From NCBI GenBank assembly GCA_026400815.1, contig JAPLOI010000025.1, positions 1-64,000 on the forward strand: a stretch of DNA of 64,000 nucleotides. Direction: 5' to 3'. The stretch's first letter is position 1; each line of letters begins with the position of its first letter. The notes beneath the pieces are model-generated. The model was not told where the DNA came from. It saw only the letters and a list, made by a program, of their open reading frames with translations, and did no database searches. Position numbers and translations under genes: made by a program. The stretch comes from Alphaproteobacteria bacterium. GTDB lineage: Bacteria > Pseudomonadota > Alphaproteobacteria > Acetobacterales > Acetobacteraceae. Positions 46,232 to 55,828 of the stretch are shown here, piece by piece.

Positions 46232-47941
46232 ATGGTCCGATGGGGCCGCACCGTGCCTGAGGGCAGCCTCCCGCAGGGCGCCACGCAGCCGGCGCAGTCG
46301 CGCCCCGCGCCGGGCCCGGTGCGCTCGCGTGACCGCTGGGTGTCGCCGCTGATGCGCCGCATCCTGGTGGTGAACGCCATGCCGCTGGCGCTGCTGCTGG
46401 CCACGCTGCTGTATCTGGACCAGTACCAGAACGGCCTGCTGGAAGCCGAGGTCGGCGCGCTGCGCCAGCAGGCGAAGATCCACGCCGGCGCCCTCAGCGA
46501 GGCCGCGGTGCGCGAGGAAGGCAACGAGGCGCCCCGCCTGGTGCCCGATGCCGCCCGCGGGCTGCTGCGCCGCCTGACGGAGCCCACCCCGAACGCCCAG
46601 GCCAAGCTTTACGCGCCCGACGGCCAGGTGATCGTGGATACCCGCATCCGCCAGGGTGCCGGCGGCACCGTGTTCACCGAGCCGCTGCCGCCCGCCATCG
46701 ACCGCGGCGCCCTGGTGGGCACCATCGAGGCGATCTACGACCGGCTGCTGGATTGGCTGCCCGGCAGCACCCGCCGCACCCGGCTGGACATCTCGCCCAC
46801 CGCCGTGGGGCCGGATTGGCAGCCGGATGTGAAGGAGGAGATCCGCCTCTCCGGCACCGCCAACAGCCGCGAGACGCCGCCTTATATCCGCCGCACGTCG
46901 GACAACCGGCTGCTGGTTTCCGTGGCCGAGCCCGTGGTGCGCAACCGCACCACCGTCGGCATCGTGCTGCTCACCCGCGAGGCGCGCGAGGTGGATGACA
47001 GCCTGCTCGCCGTGCGCCTCTCCATCCTCTCGCTGTTCGCGCTGGCGCTGGCGCTCACTGTCGCGCTGTCCTGGTACCTCTCCCTGACCATTGCCCGCCC
47101 GATCCTGCGCCTGGCCGGGGCCGCGGAGCAGATGCAGGAAGGCCGCGGCCGCGCCGGTGCCGTGCCCGCCACCCTGCTCGCCCGGCGGGACGAGATCGGT
47201 GAACTCGCGCAGGCCCTGGGTGACTCCGCCCAGGCGCTGTGGAACCGCATGGACGCGATCGAGCGTTTCGCCGCCGATGTGGCGCACGAGATCAAGAACC
47301 CGCTCACCTCCATCCGCTCCGCCATCGAAACACTGCGCCGCATCGAGGAGCCGGAGAAGCAGCGCCGCCTGCTGGCCATCATCGCCGAGGACGTTGCCCG
47401 GCTGGACCGGCTGATCAGCGACATCTCCGATGCCTCGCGCATCGATGCCGAGCTTTCACGCGCCGCCACCGAAGCCGTGGACGTTACCCCCATCCTGGAA
47501 GCCCTGGCCGAGATCGACGAAGCCACCCGCCAGGAGGATCACCCCCAGCTGGTACTCGCCGAACCCCGCGCGCCGGCCGTGGTGCAGGCGGTGGAAGACC
47601 GGCTGGTGCAGGTGCTGCGCAACCTGATCGGCAACGCGCAAAGCTTCTCCCCGCCGCGCGGCCGCATCCTGATCTCGGCCACGCCCGTTGGCAGCGAGAT
47701 CGAGATCGTCGTGGAAGACGAAGGCCCGGGCATTCCGGATGCCAAGCTCGAAAGCATCTTCGACCGCTTCTACTCCGAACGCCCGCAAGGTGAACGCTTC
47801 GGCCAGCACTCCGGCCTCGGCCTGTCGATCAGCCGGCAGATCGTGGAAGCCCTGCGCGGCAGCATCGCCGCGGAGAACCGGCGCGACGAGGCTGGGCTCG
47901 TGACGGGGGCCAGGTTCACGGTGAGGCTGCCGAGGGGATAA
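46232..47941 (+). CDS. chvG: ChvG-type sensor histidine kinase
   Basis: 569 aa from ATG 46232; no stronger start is seen. TM1 (ILVVNAMPLALLLATLLYL), a roughly 200-residue periplasmic sensor with ChvG-like start (DQYQNGLLEAEVGALRQQAK), TM2 (LALALTVALSWYLSLTIARP), HAMP, HisKA with phospho-His in DVAHEIKNPLTSIRSAIETL, and HATPase with N-box LIGNAQSF, G1 VEDEGPGIP and G2 HSGLGLSIS. Partner of the upstream regulator. Classic downstream hprK/PTS genes are missing here. Confidence 0.9.
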   Translation: MVRWGRTVPEGSLPQGATQPAQSRPAPGPVRSRDRWVSPLMRRILVVNAMPLALLLATLLYLDQYQNGLLEAEVGALRQQAKIHAGALSEAAVREEGNEAPRLVPDAARGLLRRLTEPTPNAQAKLYAPDGQVIVDTRIRQGAGGTVFTEPLPPAIDRGALVGTIEAIYDRLLDWLPGSTRRTRLDISPTAVGPDWQPDVKEEIRLSGTANSRETPPYIRRTSDNRLLVSVAEPVVRNRTTVGIVLLTREAREVDDSLLAVRLSILSLFALALALTVALSWYLSLTIARPILRLAGAAEQMQEGRGRAGAVPATLLARRDEIGELAQALGDSAQALWNRMDAIERFAADVAHEIKNPLTSIRSAIETLRRIEEPEKQRRLLAIIAEDVARLDRLISDISDASRIDAELSRAATEAVDVTPILEALAEIDEATRQEDHPQLVLAEPRAPAVVQAVEDRLVQVLRNLIGNAQSFSPPRGRILISATPVGSEIEIVVEDEGPGIPDAKLESIFDRFYSERPQGERFGQHSGLGLSISRQIVEALRGSIAAENRRDEAGLVTGARFTVRLPRG

Positions 47942-48073
47942 GAATCTTCTTTTTCTGAAGAAAAAGAAGCAAAAAGACTTTTCTGAATGGCGCCTCGATT
48001 CTCTGATCTTAGGTCGAGGTGCCAAGTTCCAAACGTTTTTTGGTTCTTTTTTTCAAAAAAGAACTGCTTCCTA
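47940..48073. repeat. dispersed double-hairpin element, copy 9 (B left, A right)
   Basis: Left hairpin at 47947-47970 (CTTCTTTTTC arms), right hairpin TTCTTTTTT / AAAAAAGAA at about 48043-48063. Centre GGCGCCTCGA pairs with TCGAGGTGCC with one mismatch, and shares CTGAATGGCGCCTCGAT with copy 2. It fills the gap between the chvG stop and the convergent tamB stop. Confidence 0.88.
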
Positions 48074-51000
48074 CCACTCCCTTGACCACACCAGCCCCAC
48101 CGAATTGCCATTGCCGCCACTTCCGGTGGCCGAGGGCGCCCCGCTGGAGGTTCCCACCTCGCCTTGCAATTTCAGCCCGCGCCCGAGGTCGATCTGCACC
48201 GTGGCCTTGGTGCCCGCATCGCCCGTGCCCTGCCGCACGCCCAGATAGACGCCGGGCGCCAGGTTCCGCCCTGCCTCCAGCGTGGTGGCGCCGCTCTCGG
48301 TGGCGCCGAGGGCGAGCCGGTCCAGCCCCAGCCCGCCGCGGATGCGGCCGAGCCCGGTGCCCTTGCCGCTCAGCTCCGCCAGGCCCGCCGCGATCTGGGC
48401 GAGTTGCAGGGCGTTGAGCTGCGCCACCGGCCGGCCGAGCAACAGCTGGGCGAGGATTTCGTCCTGCGGCAACTCGGGCTCCGAGGTGAGCTTGATCTCG
48501 GGGCTGCTGGCCCGCCCCGTGACCCGGACGGTGGCGTTGGTGGTGCTGCTGCGGGTGCTGGCAGCGAAGTCGATCGCGGGGTCCAGCGGGGCGGCGGTGT
48601 CCATGCCGACGCGGCCCTCGGTGAGGGTCAGGGCCGTGCCCAGCAGGTTGAAGCTGCCGCGTTGCAGGGTGAGTGCGCCTTCGGGCTTCGGCTCGGCGAT
48701 CGTGCCGCGGATGGCCACGCGCCCGGCCAGCTCCGCTTCCAGCCCACGCCCGCGCACGAACACGCCGCCCGGTGCCTCCACCAGCACATCGAGCGCGATC
48801 GGCGGCGGGGGCGGCGCGGCGGGTGGGGGCTGCGCGCCGCGCACCCGCACCTTCAGCACCGGCAGGCGCGCCGGCATGCGCTCGGGGATACGGATCTCCA
48901 CCCGGCCCAGCACGATCCGCCCGCTGGCCAGCAGGTCCCCGCCATAGGTGCCGCGCAGGAGCAGCTCGGCATCGGAGGTGGCGGTGACGAGGTCGGAGAC
49001 CACCGGGCGGGCGTTGCGGGCCAGCAACCGCAGGTCCAGCACCGGCGCCTCGGCCAGCTGCACGGTGCCGGCGAGGGACACGCTGCCGCTGACGGCGCGG
49101 CCGGCGAGGTCCAGCACCATCCTTGTGCCGTTGAGCCGTGCGGTGCCGGAAAGGTCGTGCAGGCGGAAGCCCACGGTGTCGTCGCGGAATTCGCCGCGGG
49201 CCAGGCGCAGCGTGCCGGTGGGTGCCGGTGCGGCCAGCGTGCCGCCGATCCGCCCTTCGAGCGCCACGTCGCCGCGGGCGCGGCGGCCCTGTGCCGCCAG
49301 GATCGGATCCAGCAGCGCCAGCGGTGCGCGCCCTGCCAATGCGAGGTCCAGCGCACCGGGCCCCAGCGGTATGCGCCCCTTGGCCGAGGCCTGCGCTGTG
49401 CCGGCCACCGCGCGTGCCTCGATCTGCGCGGCACCCCCGCCCAGCGTCGCTGTCGCGGTCAGCGAGGCCGGGGGCAACCCCTCGGACAGTTGCAACCCGG
49501 TGGCCGAAAGCCGCACCGTTCCAGTGGGCGCGCCGGGCGTGCCCGCCAGCTTCGCCTCGCCCTGCACCACGCCGGCCAGCCCCGGCATGGCGATCGCGGC
49601 CGGTAGCCCGCGCAGGGTGGCCGAGATATCGAGTGCCGGGCTCAGCTGCCCCGCGGCTTCCAGCACGCCGCCGCCGATGCCCAGCCGCAGCCGGTCCACC
49701 CGCACGCCCTGGCGCAGATCTACCCGCGCCGGGGCCTGCAACACCGCAGTTTGTCCCTCGGCCACGGCGCGCAGCGCGGCCAGCGTTAGCACCTGGCCGG
49801 GGAGGTCGAGCTTGGCGGCTGCCTCGATCTCTGCCGGGCCGCGGGCCGAGAGGGTCAGGGCCAGCGCCTCTGCCGGACCCTCGGCCGCCAGGGCGAAGCG
49901 GCTGAATGGGGCCGCCTGGCCCTCCAGCTTGGCGCGCAGGATGCCATCCGTGGCCCGTGCGGCCTCCGCCAGCACGCGCCCGGCGGGGATGCCTGGCACG
50001 AAGGCCCGCAGATCCTCCAGCCGCGCCACTTCCAGCCGCGCGGTGCCTTGAGGCAACATCTCGCCGGGCGCCAGACGCAGCGCCGCTTGGGCCTGAAGGG
50101 ATTTCCAGCTTGCCGCCGGCACACCCAGACGCAGCGTGCCATCCGCCGCGCGCGTGCCCTCCAGTTCCAGCACAAGCGGCGCATCCTCCAATGTTGCGCG
50201 CGCCGAGAGCGACAGCTTCGGTGCGCCTGGCAGCCCGCTGGCGCGACCCTCCAGCACCAGCGGCAGCGGTGCGAACCCCTCCGTTCCCGCGATTCCGGTG
50301 CCGCCGAGCGTCAATGCCACGTCCTGCGGCGTTCCTTCGGCCCGCAGCACCAGCCGCGCCGCACCGTGCAGCCGGGCTGCCAGCAACGTGAGGTCCGGCA
50401 GGCTCGCCTCGAATGCCGACTCCCCGCGCGCCCCGTCCCAGCGCCCGGTGCCGGACAGGCGCAGGGCCGGGGTGTCGATCTCCAGCCGTTCCAGCGCCAC
50501 CACGTCGCCGCGCCTTGTGGCCGTGAGCGCGAACCGCGTCTCTTCGCCGGCGAGCGCCGCCAACGGTGCGCGTTCCAGCCGGACCCAGCCCTCGGCCTCC
50601 ATCTCGGCGCCACCCTCGGGCAGGCGCAGCGCCATCCGCACCTCGCCAGTGCCGGCGACCGCATCGGAGAGCGGATCCAGCCGCGGCAGCACCATCGCCA
50701 CGCGCAACTCCGGCACGCCCGCCGTTTGTGCGGTGGCGTCCAGCGACAGCAGGGGATGCAGCAGGCGCAGCGTGACCGGCCGCCCATCCGCCTCCAGCCG
50801 GGCCTCGCCTGACACCACCAACGGCGCGTCCCGCAGCACGGTGCCGAACGGCGCGGGCAGCACGAGGCCCTCGCCACGCCCGTCCAGCCGCGCCACGCCG
50901 GCATTGCCGGCCAGCGTCGCGGTGAACCGCGCCAGCTGGACCTCCCCGGCCACCAGGCGCTCCACCACCGCTTGCCCGTGCGCCTCGGGCGATGCCGGCG

Positions 51001-51820
51001 GGCCCGAGACATGGGCTTCCAGCGTGATCCCGCCCCAGGAGAGGCCCGGCCCCGGGGCCATTGCCGGTGCGCGGGCCGACACGTCCAGCGCGATCCGCTC
51101 CGTGCCCAGCGCGCCATTGGCCGATGCCACCAGGTCTCCCGCCCGCAGGTTCAGCCGCAGCGTGGGGGTCGCCCGGGTGCCCGAAAGCGACAGGCGCGCC
51201 GAGAGTGGGCCGAGCGCCGGCAGCCCTGCCACTGTTCCCACCAGCCCGCCGGCCGGCTCCTCCACTGAGACCGTGACTGCCAGCGTCGCCTGGGCCAGCC
51301 TCGCTTCCACCGCCACGCGGCCGGGCCGCTCCACGCCTTCCGCCGCCAGCCGCACCATGCCTTGGTCCAGCGCGGCGAGGTCGAGCGCGCCGGAGACCGC
51401 CAGCACCAGCGGGGCGTCCAGCCCGGTCACCGCCGGGGCCAGTTCCAGCCGCGCGATGCGCAGCGACTCCACCGAAACCTGCATCGGCAGGTCCCCGCCA
51501 CCGCCGCCGCTGGAAGCCGGCCTGCGGCTCACCACCGCGCGGGCCGCCGTGAGCGTGCTCACCTGGGCCCGCCCGCGCAGCAGCGCCAGCGAGGACCAGC
51601 TTGCCTCCACATCCTCCAGCACCAGCCAGGGGCCCTCGGCGTCGTGCACCTCCACGCGGGCGGCGCGCGGGGAGCCGGGGATCCAGCCTTCCAGCCCCAC
51701 CAGCTTCACCTGCCCGCCGCTGGCCCATTCGATCAGCCGGGTGACGGTATTGCGTTCGTCCTGCGCGAAGGCGGGCCGGACCAGCAGCAGGCACGCCAGC
51801 ACCAGAAAAATCGCGCGCAT
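48071..51820 (-). CDS. tamB: TamB, inner-membrane-anchored translocation and assembly module component
   Basis: 1249 aa. N-terminal signal/anchor MRAIFLVLACLLLVRPAFA, then about 900 residues of repetitive beta-strand repeats (LRLSLSGTRATPTLRLN-type, AsmA/TamB bridge domain). The conserved C-terminal DUF490 domain has LQRGSFNLLGTALTLTEGRV, then SEPELPQDEILAQLLLGRPV and the end NSVGLVWSREW. TamB works with TamA to insert outer-membrane proteins or to carry phospholipids across the periplasm. Its ATG overlaps the TamA stop by one base (TGATG). Confidence 0.93.
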   Translation of the reverse strand: MRAIFLVLACLLLVRPAFAQDERNTVTRLIEWASGGQVKLVGLEGWIPGSPRAARVEVHDAEGPWLVLEDVEASWSSLALLRGRAQVSTLTAARAVVSRRPASSGGGGGDLPMQVSVESLRIARLELAPAVTGLDAPLVLAVSGALDLAALDQGMVRLAAEGVERPGRVAVEARLAQATLAVTVSVEEPAGGLVGTVAGLPALGPLSARLSLSGTRATPTLRLNLRAGDLVASANGALGTERIALDVSARAPAMAPGPGLSWGGITLEAHVSGPPASPEAHGQAVVERLVAGEVQLARFTATLAGNAGVARLDGRGEGLVLPAPFGTVLRDAPLVVSGEARLEADGRPVTLRLLHPLLSLDATAQTAGVPELRVAMVLPRLDPLSDAVAGTGEVRMALRLPEGGAEMEAEGWVRLERAPLAALAGEETRFALTATRRGDVVALERLEIDTPALRLSGTGRWDGARGESAFEASLPDLTLLAARLHGAARLVLRAEGTPQDVALTLGGTGIAGTEGFAPLPLVLEGRASGLPGAPKLSLSARATLEDAPLVLELEGTRAADGTLRLGVPAASWKSLQAQAALRLAPGEMLPQGTARLEVARLEDLRAFVPGIPAGRVLAEAARATDGILRAKLEGQAAPFSRFALAAEGPAEALALTLSARGPAEIEAAAKLDLPGQVLTLAALRAVAEGQTAVLQAPARVDLRQGVRVDRLRLGIGGGVLEAAGQLSPALDISATLRGLPAAIAMPGLAGVVQGEAKLAGTPGAPTGTVRLSATGLQLSEGLPPASLTATATLGGGAAQIEARAVAGTAQASAKGRIPLGPGALDLALAGRAPLALLDPILAAQGRRARGDVALEGRIGGTLAAPAPTGTLRLARGEFRDDTVGFRLHDLSGTARLNGTRMVLDLAGRAVSGSVSLAGTVQLAEAPVLDLRLLARNARPVVSDLVTATSDAELLLRGTYGGDLLASGRIVLGRVEIRIPERMPARLPVLKVRVRGAQPPPAAPPPPPIALDVLVEAPGGVFVRGRGLEAELAGRVAIRGTIAEPKPEGALTLQRGSFNLLGTALTLTEGRVGMDTAAPLDPAIDFAASTRSSTTNATVRVTGRASSPEIKLTSEPELPQDEILAQLLLGRPVAQLNALQLAQIAAGLAELSGKGTGLGRIRGGLGLDRLALGATESGATTLEAGRNLAPGVYLGVRQGTGDAGTKATVQIDLGRGLKLQGEVGTSSGAPSATGSGGNGNSVGLVWSREW

Positions 51821-53670
51821 CAGAAGGCCTGTCCTATGCCGATGTAGAACTGCACCGCATCCGTCTTGCGCTGGCGCACCAGCGGCACGGCCACGTCGGC
51901 CCGGATCGGGCCGATGCCGGTGTGGTAGCGCACCCCCACCCCGGCGCCGACGCGCAGCTCGCCAGTGAACGGCACGCCGCCGGAGGCGATCTGGCCGGCA
52001 TCCACGAAGGCGGCCATGCCCCAGCTTTCGCCGATGCGCTGGCGCAGTTCCACTGTTGCCGCGTCGATCGCGGTGCCGCCGCGCGGCCGTCCGCTGGCGA
52101 ATTGCGGCCCGACGGACTGGAACCGGTAGCCACGGATCGTGCCGCTGCCGCCGGCATAGAAGCGCTGGTCCGGGGGCAGGTCCGCCACATCCCCGCCCAG
52201 GATCGCGCCGACCAGCGCGCGCAGGGCCAGCACCGTGCGCCCCGCCTCCGCGCCCGCCAGCCCGCCGAGGTCGAGATAGGTGGAGGCCGTGGCCTGCGCC
52301 ACCGCGAAGCCGCGCCCCTGCCGGCCCAGGCTCATTGTCGGCGTCAGCGACAGCCCGGCGCGCGCGCCGCTCACGGGGTCCAGCAGGTCGGTGGTGGAAT
52401 CATAGGCCACGCCCAGCGGGGCCTGCAGCAGCAGGAAGTCGTAGGCCTGCCCCTCCTGCGTGATGCGTGCTTGTTCCACCGCCGCCCCCGCCGTGGCGGT
52501 CCAGCGCTCGGCCAAAGGCTGCTTCACCACCGCCGAGGCCCGTATCGCGCTGCGATTGTAGGCGCGCAGATAGGTCCGCTGCGCCGAGGCCCCCAGCGTG
52601 AGGGTGCGCGTGGGCCCTGGCACCTCCGGCAGCACCAGCTGCGCCTCCAGGTGGTAGCCCGGCGCCCGCACCGCCGTGCCGCCCAGCTGGGTGGCAGCGG
52701 CGGAGAGCGTCAGCTGCTCCGCCCGGCCAAGCAGGTTGCGATGCGTCCAGGCCGCCGACAGCCGGCCGCCCTCATCGGTGGACCAGGAAGCGGCGAGGTC
52801 CAGCACCTGGCGCTTGCGCTCGGCCACGTGGACCACCAGTGGCAGCCGCCCTGTGGCATCCGGCGCCGTGCCTTCCTCGATGCGCACCCCGGCCAGCGCC
52901 GGCAGTGCCATCAGGTCACGCCGCGCCGCCGCCAGCCGGGCGGGGTCGAACCGTTCGCCCTCGCGCAGCTTCAGCCGGCGGCGCAGGAAATCCGGGTCCA
53001 GCCGCTCCGTGCCCGCCACCGCGATCGCGCCGAGATCCAGCCGCGGGCCTGGCTGCACGTCGAACGTCACGTCCAGCGCCTGTGCCGCTGGGTCCAGCAC
53101 CGCGTCGGGCTCGCTGACCTGGGCCAATGCAAAGCCCTCCCGCCGGAGCGCCGTGCGCAGTGTGTCGCGTGCTGCCAGGATCGCCTCGGCTCGGGCCGGT
53201 TGCCCCGGTGCCAGGGGAAACGCCGCCCGCGCTGCCTGAGGCACCGTTCCGCGCAACACGACCTGGCGCAGCGGGAAGACCGTGCCGGGCACCAAGGCCA
53301 CCTCCACCGCCGCGCGCGTACCCTCCGGCAGTGCCTCCAGCCGCTCGATCTGGCCTGGTGCCTCCGCGGGCTGGCCGTCGATCCGCACCTCTACCTGGCC
53401 GCCATAGTGGCCCAGGCTCTGCAGGGCCGCCTGCAGCCGCTCCGCATCGGCCCGTGCGCGCGCCACCAGTGCGGCCGGGCCCACCGGCGCGCCATTCCGC
53501 AGCGTGGCCAGCAGCGACGAATCGGCCGCCGCGCGGTCCAGCTCCGCGATCCCCGTCGGCGCCAGCGTGAGGTCGTAGGCCACCGGATCGGCCGCATGCG
53601 CCGGCAGGCCGGCGGCCCACAGCGCCAGCATCACGCCCCTGCACCGCCGGCTGCGCCAGCCCAGGCCCAT
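51820..53670 (-). CDS. tamA: TamA, BamA-family outer-membrane protein
   Basis: 616 aa. Signal peptide with basic start and hydrophobic core MLALWAAGLPAHAADP, cleaved near AHA. Three POTRA-like domains (about 25-260) with VALVPGTVFPLRQVVLRGTV and LDLGAIAVAGTERLDPDFLR. The C-terminal 16-strand barrel contains YAGGSGTIRGYRFQSVGPQF (the VRGY/L6 motif, here IRGY) and RIGESWGMAAFVDAGQIA, and ends in a phenylalanine (GIGQAF), the usual BamA recognition signal. Operon with tamB. Confidence 0.93.
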   Translation of the reverse strand: MGLGWRSRRCRGVMLALWAAGLPAHAADPVAYDLTLAPTGIAELDRAAADSSLLATLRNGAPVGPAALVARARADAERLQAALQSLGHYGGQVEVRIDGQPAEAPGQIERLEALPEGTRAAVEVALVPGTVFPLRQVVLRGTVPQAARAAFPLAPGQPARAEAILAARDTLRTALRREGFALAQVSEPDAVLDPAAQALDVTFDVQPGPRLDLGAIAVAGTERLDPDFLRRRLKLREGERFDPARLAAARRDLMALPALAGVRIEEGTAPDATGRLPLVVHVAERKRQVLDLAASWSTDEGGRLSAAWTHRNLLGRAEQLTLSAAATQLGGTAVRAPGYHLEAQLVLPEVPGPTRTLTLGASAQRTYLRAYNRSAIRASAVVKQPLAERWTATAGAAVEQARITQEGQAYDFLLLQAPLGVAYDSTTDLLDPVSGARAGLSLTPTMSLGRQGRGFAVAQATASTYLDLGGLAGAEAGRTVLALRALVGAILGGDVADLPPDQRFYAGGSGTIRGYRFQSVGPQFASGRPRGGTAIDAATVELRQRIGESWGMAAFVDAGQIASGGVPFTGELRVGAGVGVRYHTGIGPIRADVAVPLVRQRKTDAVQFYIGIGQAF

Positions 53671-53802
53671 CGGTTCCCCTTCCCGTATCCTCCACCGGAA
53701 CGTCGCATCCGCGCGGGTGTTTGCGCCAGAGCCGCGGAGAAACCATGTGAAACGCAGTCGTGATCGCCGCTGGGCCAGCCCCGAGGCCGGGATGAGCGCG
53801 CC

Positions 53803-55290
53803 TCAGATCCGCCGCAGCGGGATCGACCAGGCGAGTGCCGAGGCCAGGGCGGAGAGCGCGGCCACGGTGAGGAAGGCGGCGCGGAACGCCTCGCGGATCT
53901 CTGCCTCCGCCTCCGCGGCGCGGGCGGGGGTGAAGCCGGCCAGGGCCGCGCGGCCCTCCTGCACGATGCGGCCGAACAGCGCGGCGACCTCGCCATCCAT
54001 CGCCGCCAGCGTGGCGAACAGCACCGCGCTGACGATCGCCGTGCCCATGGCAGCCCCGATGGAGCGCGAGAACTGCACGCTGGCGGAGGCGGCACCGAGC
54101 TGCTTCGGCCCGGCGAGCAATTGCAAGGTCACCTGCACCACCGGCATGGCGGTGCCGGAGGAGAGCGCGATGCCGCCGAGCAGGAAAGAGAGCTGCGTGT
54201 TGGTCAGCGCATGGCCGGTCAGCGCCAGCACCACCACCAGGCAGGCGCAGATGCCCTGGCCGATGGAGGGCACGATGGCGGTGTAGCCGGTGCGCGCGAT
54301 GGTCTGGCCGGTGAGCAGGGAACCCACGGCGGTGAGTGCCGTCAGCGGCAACATCAGCAGCCCGATCTCGCCCGGCGCCACGCCGCGCACCACGGAAAGG
54401 TAGATCGGCAGGAAGGTGATCAGCGCCACGATCGCCGCCCCGGAGGCACCGGCCAGCGCATCCGTGCGCCACACCGCGCTCTGCTTCAGCAGTTGCACCG
54501 GCAGCAGCGGGGAGGTGGCCCGGCGTTCCTGGCGCAGCAGCAGCACCAGCGCGAGCGCGGCGACGGCCAGCAGGAAGGCCGTCAGCGGCAGGGCCGCCAG
54601 CTCGAAGCGGCGCGCCTGTTCCAGCGCCAGCAGGGCCGGGGCGATGAACAGCGCGAACAGGCCGGCGCCGAGGAAATCGAAATGCAGCTTGCCGCCCGTG
54701 GGGGCAGCGGGCTTCAGCCGGAAGGCGAGTGCAATCGCCAGCAGGCACAGCGGGATGTTCACCAGGAACACCGACTGCCAGCCCCAATGCTGCGTCAGCC
54801 ACCCGCCGGCCACCGGGCCGAACATGGAGGCGCTGACATAGACGGAGGCGTTATAGCCCTGGTAGCGCCCGCGCTCGCGCGGTGGCACGCTCTCGCCGAT
54901 CAAAGCATGTGCCAGCGTCATCAGCCCGCCGGCGCCGAGGCCATGCAGGATACGGGCGAAGATCAGCATGGTCACGCTGGTGGCCGCGGCGCACATCAGG
55001 TAGGCGGTAAGGTTCATCCCCAGCGCCACCAGCAGCATGCGGCGGCGCCCGATTGCGTCGCCCAGCTTGCCGTACACCGGGGCGGCGATGGTGGCGGCCA
55101 CCAGGAAGGCCACCACGATCCAGGAGACGCGCTCCACCTCGCCCATCTCGGCCGCGATGGCCGGCAGGGCGGCGGCGACGATGGTGGCATCGACCGAGGC
55201 CAGGAACATCGGCAGCATGATGGACGGGAACACGCGCAGGAACAGCCGCCCGCCGGGTGCCTCTGCGGGGGTCTCCGCCTGCGGGGTCAA
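53803..55290 (-). CDS. MFS transporter, DHA2-like (14-span) drug/proton antiporter
   Basis: 495 aa, about 14 membrane spans. The start is most likely TTG 55290, overlapping the preceding stop as TTGA. Motif A-like GKLGDAIGRRRMLLVALGMN, motif C region, MLPMFLASVDATIVAAALPA at TM1 (the D1 motif of DHA2 members), and FARILHGLGAGGLMTLAHAL. Likely exports a drug or metabolite with proton exchange. Coupled with the upstream small membrane protein. Substrate unknown. Confidence 0.88.
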   Translation of the reverse strand: MTPQAETPAEAPGGRLFLRVFPSIMLPMFLASVDATIVAAALPAIAAEMGEVERVSWIVVAFLVAATIAAPVYGKLGDAIGRRRMLLVALGMNLTAYLMCAAATSVTMLIFARILHGLGAGGLMTLAHALIGESVPPRERGRYQGYNASVYVSASMFGPVAGGWLTQHWGWQSVFLVNIPLCLLAIALAFRLKPAAPTGGKLHFDFLGAGLFALFIAPALLALEQARRFELAALPLTAFLLAVAALALVLLLRQERRATSPLLPVQLLKQSAVWRTDALAGASGAAIVALITFLPIYLSVVRGVAPGEIGLLMLPLTALTAVGSLLTGQTIARTGYTAIVPSIGQGICACLVVVLALTGHALTNTQLSFLLGGIALSSGTAMPVVQVTLQLLAGPKQLGAASASVQFSRSIGAAMGTAIVSAVLFATLAAMDGEVAALFGRIVQEGRAALAGFTPARAAEAEAEIREAFRAAFLTVAALSALASALAWSIPLRRI

Positions 55291-55814
55291 TGCAGCCAGA
55301 CCCAGATCGCGGCGGCCAGCGTGCCGAGCGTGACCACCAGCGTGCCGGCCATGCCGAAGGCGCGGCCCACGGGGGCCAGGAGGTAGCCGAGCCAGAACAG
55401 CAGCCGCGCGCCGGCGAACACCGCGCCCGCGGCCGTGACCTCCGCCATGCGCGCCGCCGTGGTGCCGGCGGCCAGGGCCAGCAGCGAGGGGGCGAACACG
55501 GCGAATTGCTCCAGCGTATTGGCGATCACGCGCTGGTTGCGCAGCAGCGCCCGGGTCTCGCGCCCGGCCAGCGGGTCGATCGCGGCGGCGGTGAAGCGCA
55601 GCGCCATCTGCGCCAGCAGCATCAGCGCCAGCGCGGCACAGGCCGGCAGCAGTGCGGCGCAGGCAAGGCCCAGGCGCACCGCCATGCTGGAGCCGGAGGG
55701 GTCCGGGCGCAGCATCGGCACCAGGGCCTGCCAGGCGAGCATGGCGGCCACCGCGCCGCAGACGCCGAGCAGCAGCGACAGCGCGCGGCTGGGCGGCGGG
55801 GCCGCTTCCGTCAT
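55287..55814 (-). CDS. MAPEG-like small membrane protein
   Basis: 175 aa from ATG 55814. Four hydrophobic segments. The second half (DPLAGRETRALLRNQRVIAN, then TLEQFAVFAPSLLALAAGTT, then ARLLFWLGYLLAPVGRAFGM) follows the MAPEG pattern (R-x-x-N-x-x-E near TM2, F-x-x-R-x-x-Y-x-x-G-Y-x-x-x-x-x-R in TM3/4). Family members in bacteria are mostly uncharacterised membrane proteins or glutathione-transferase-like. It precedes the MFS gene with a 4-bp overlap. Confidence 0.75.
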   Translation of the reverse strand: MTEAAPPPSRALSLLLGVCGAVAAMLAWQALVPMLRPDPSGSSMAVRLGLACAALLPACAALALMLLAQMALRFTAAAIDPLAGRETRALLRNQRVIANTLEQFAVFAPSLLALAAGTTAARMAEVTAAGAVFAGARLLFWLGYLLAPVGRAFGMAGTLVVTLGTLAAAIWVWLH

Positions 55815-55828
55815 CGGCGGCGCGGCAT

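Noticed and set aside
48009-51794. 1261-codon Gly/Ala/Arg-rich frame on the same strand as tamB
   Set aside because: It is a frame-shifted reading of tamB with low-complexity product; the TamB frame has signal peptide and DUF490 domain.
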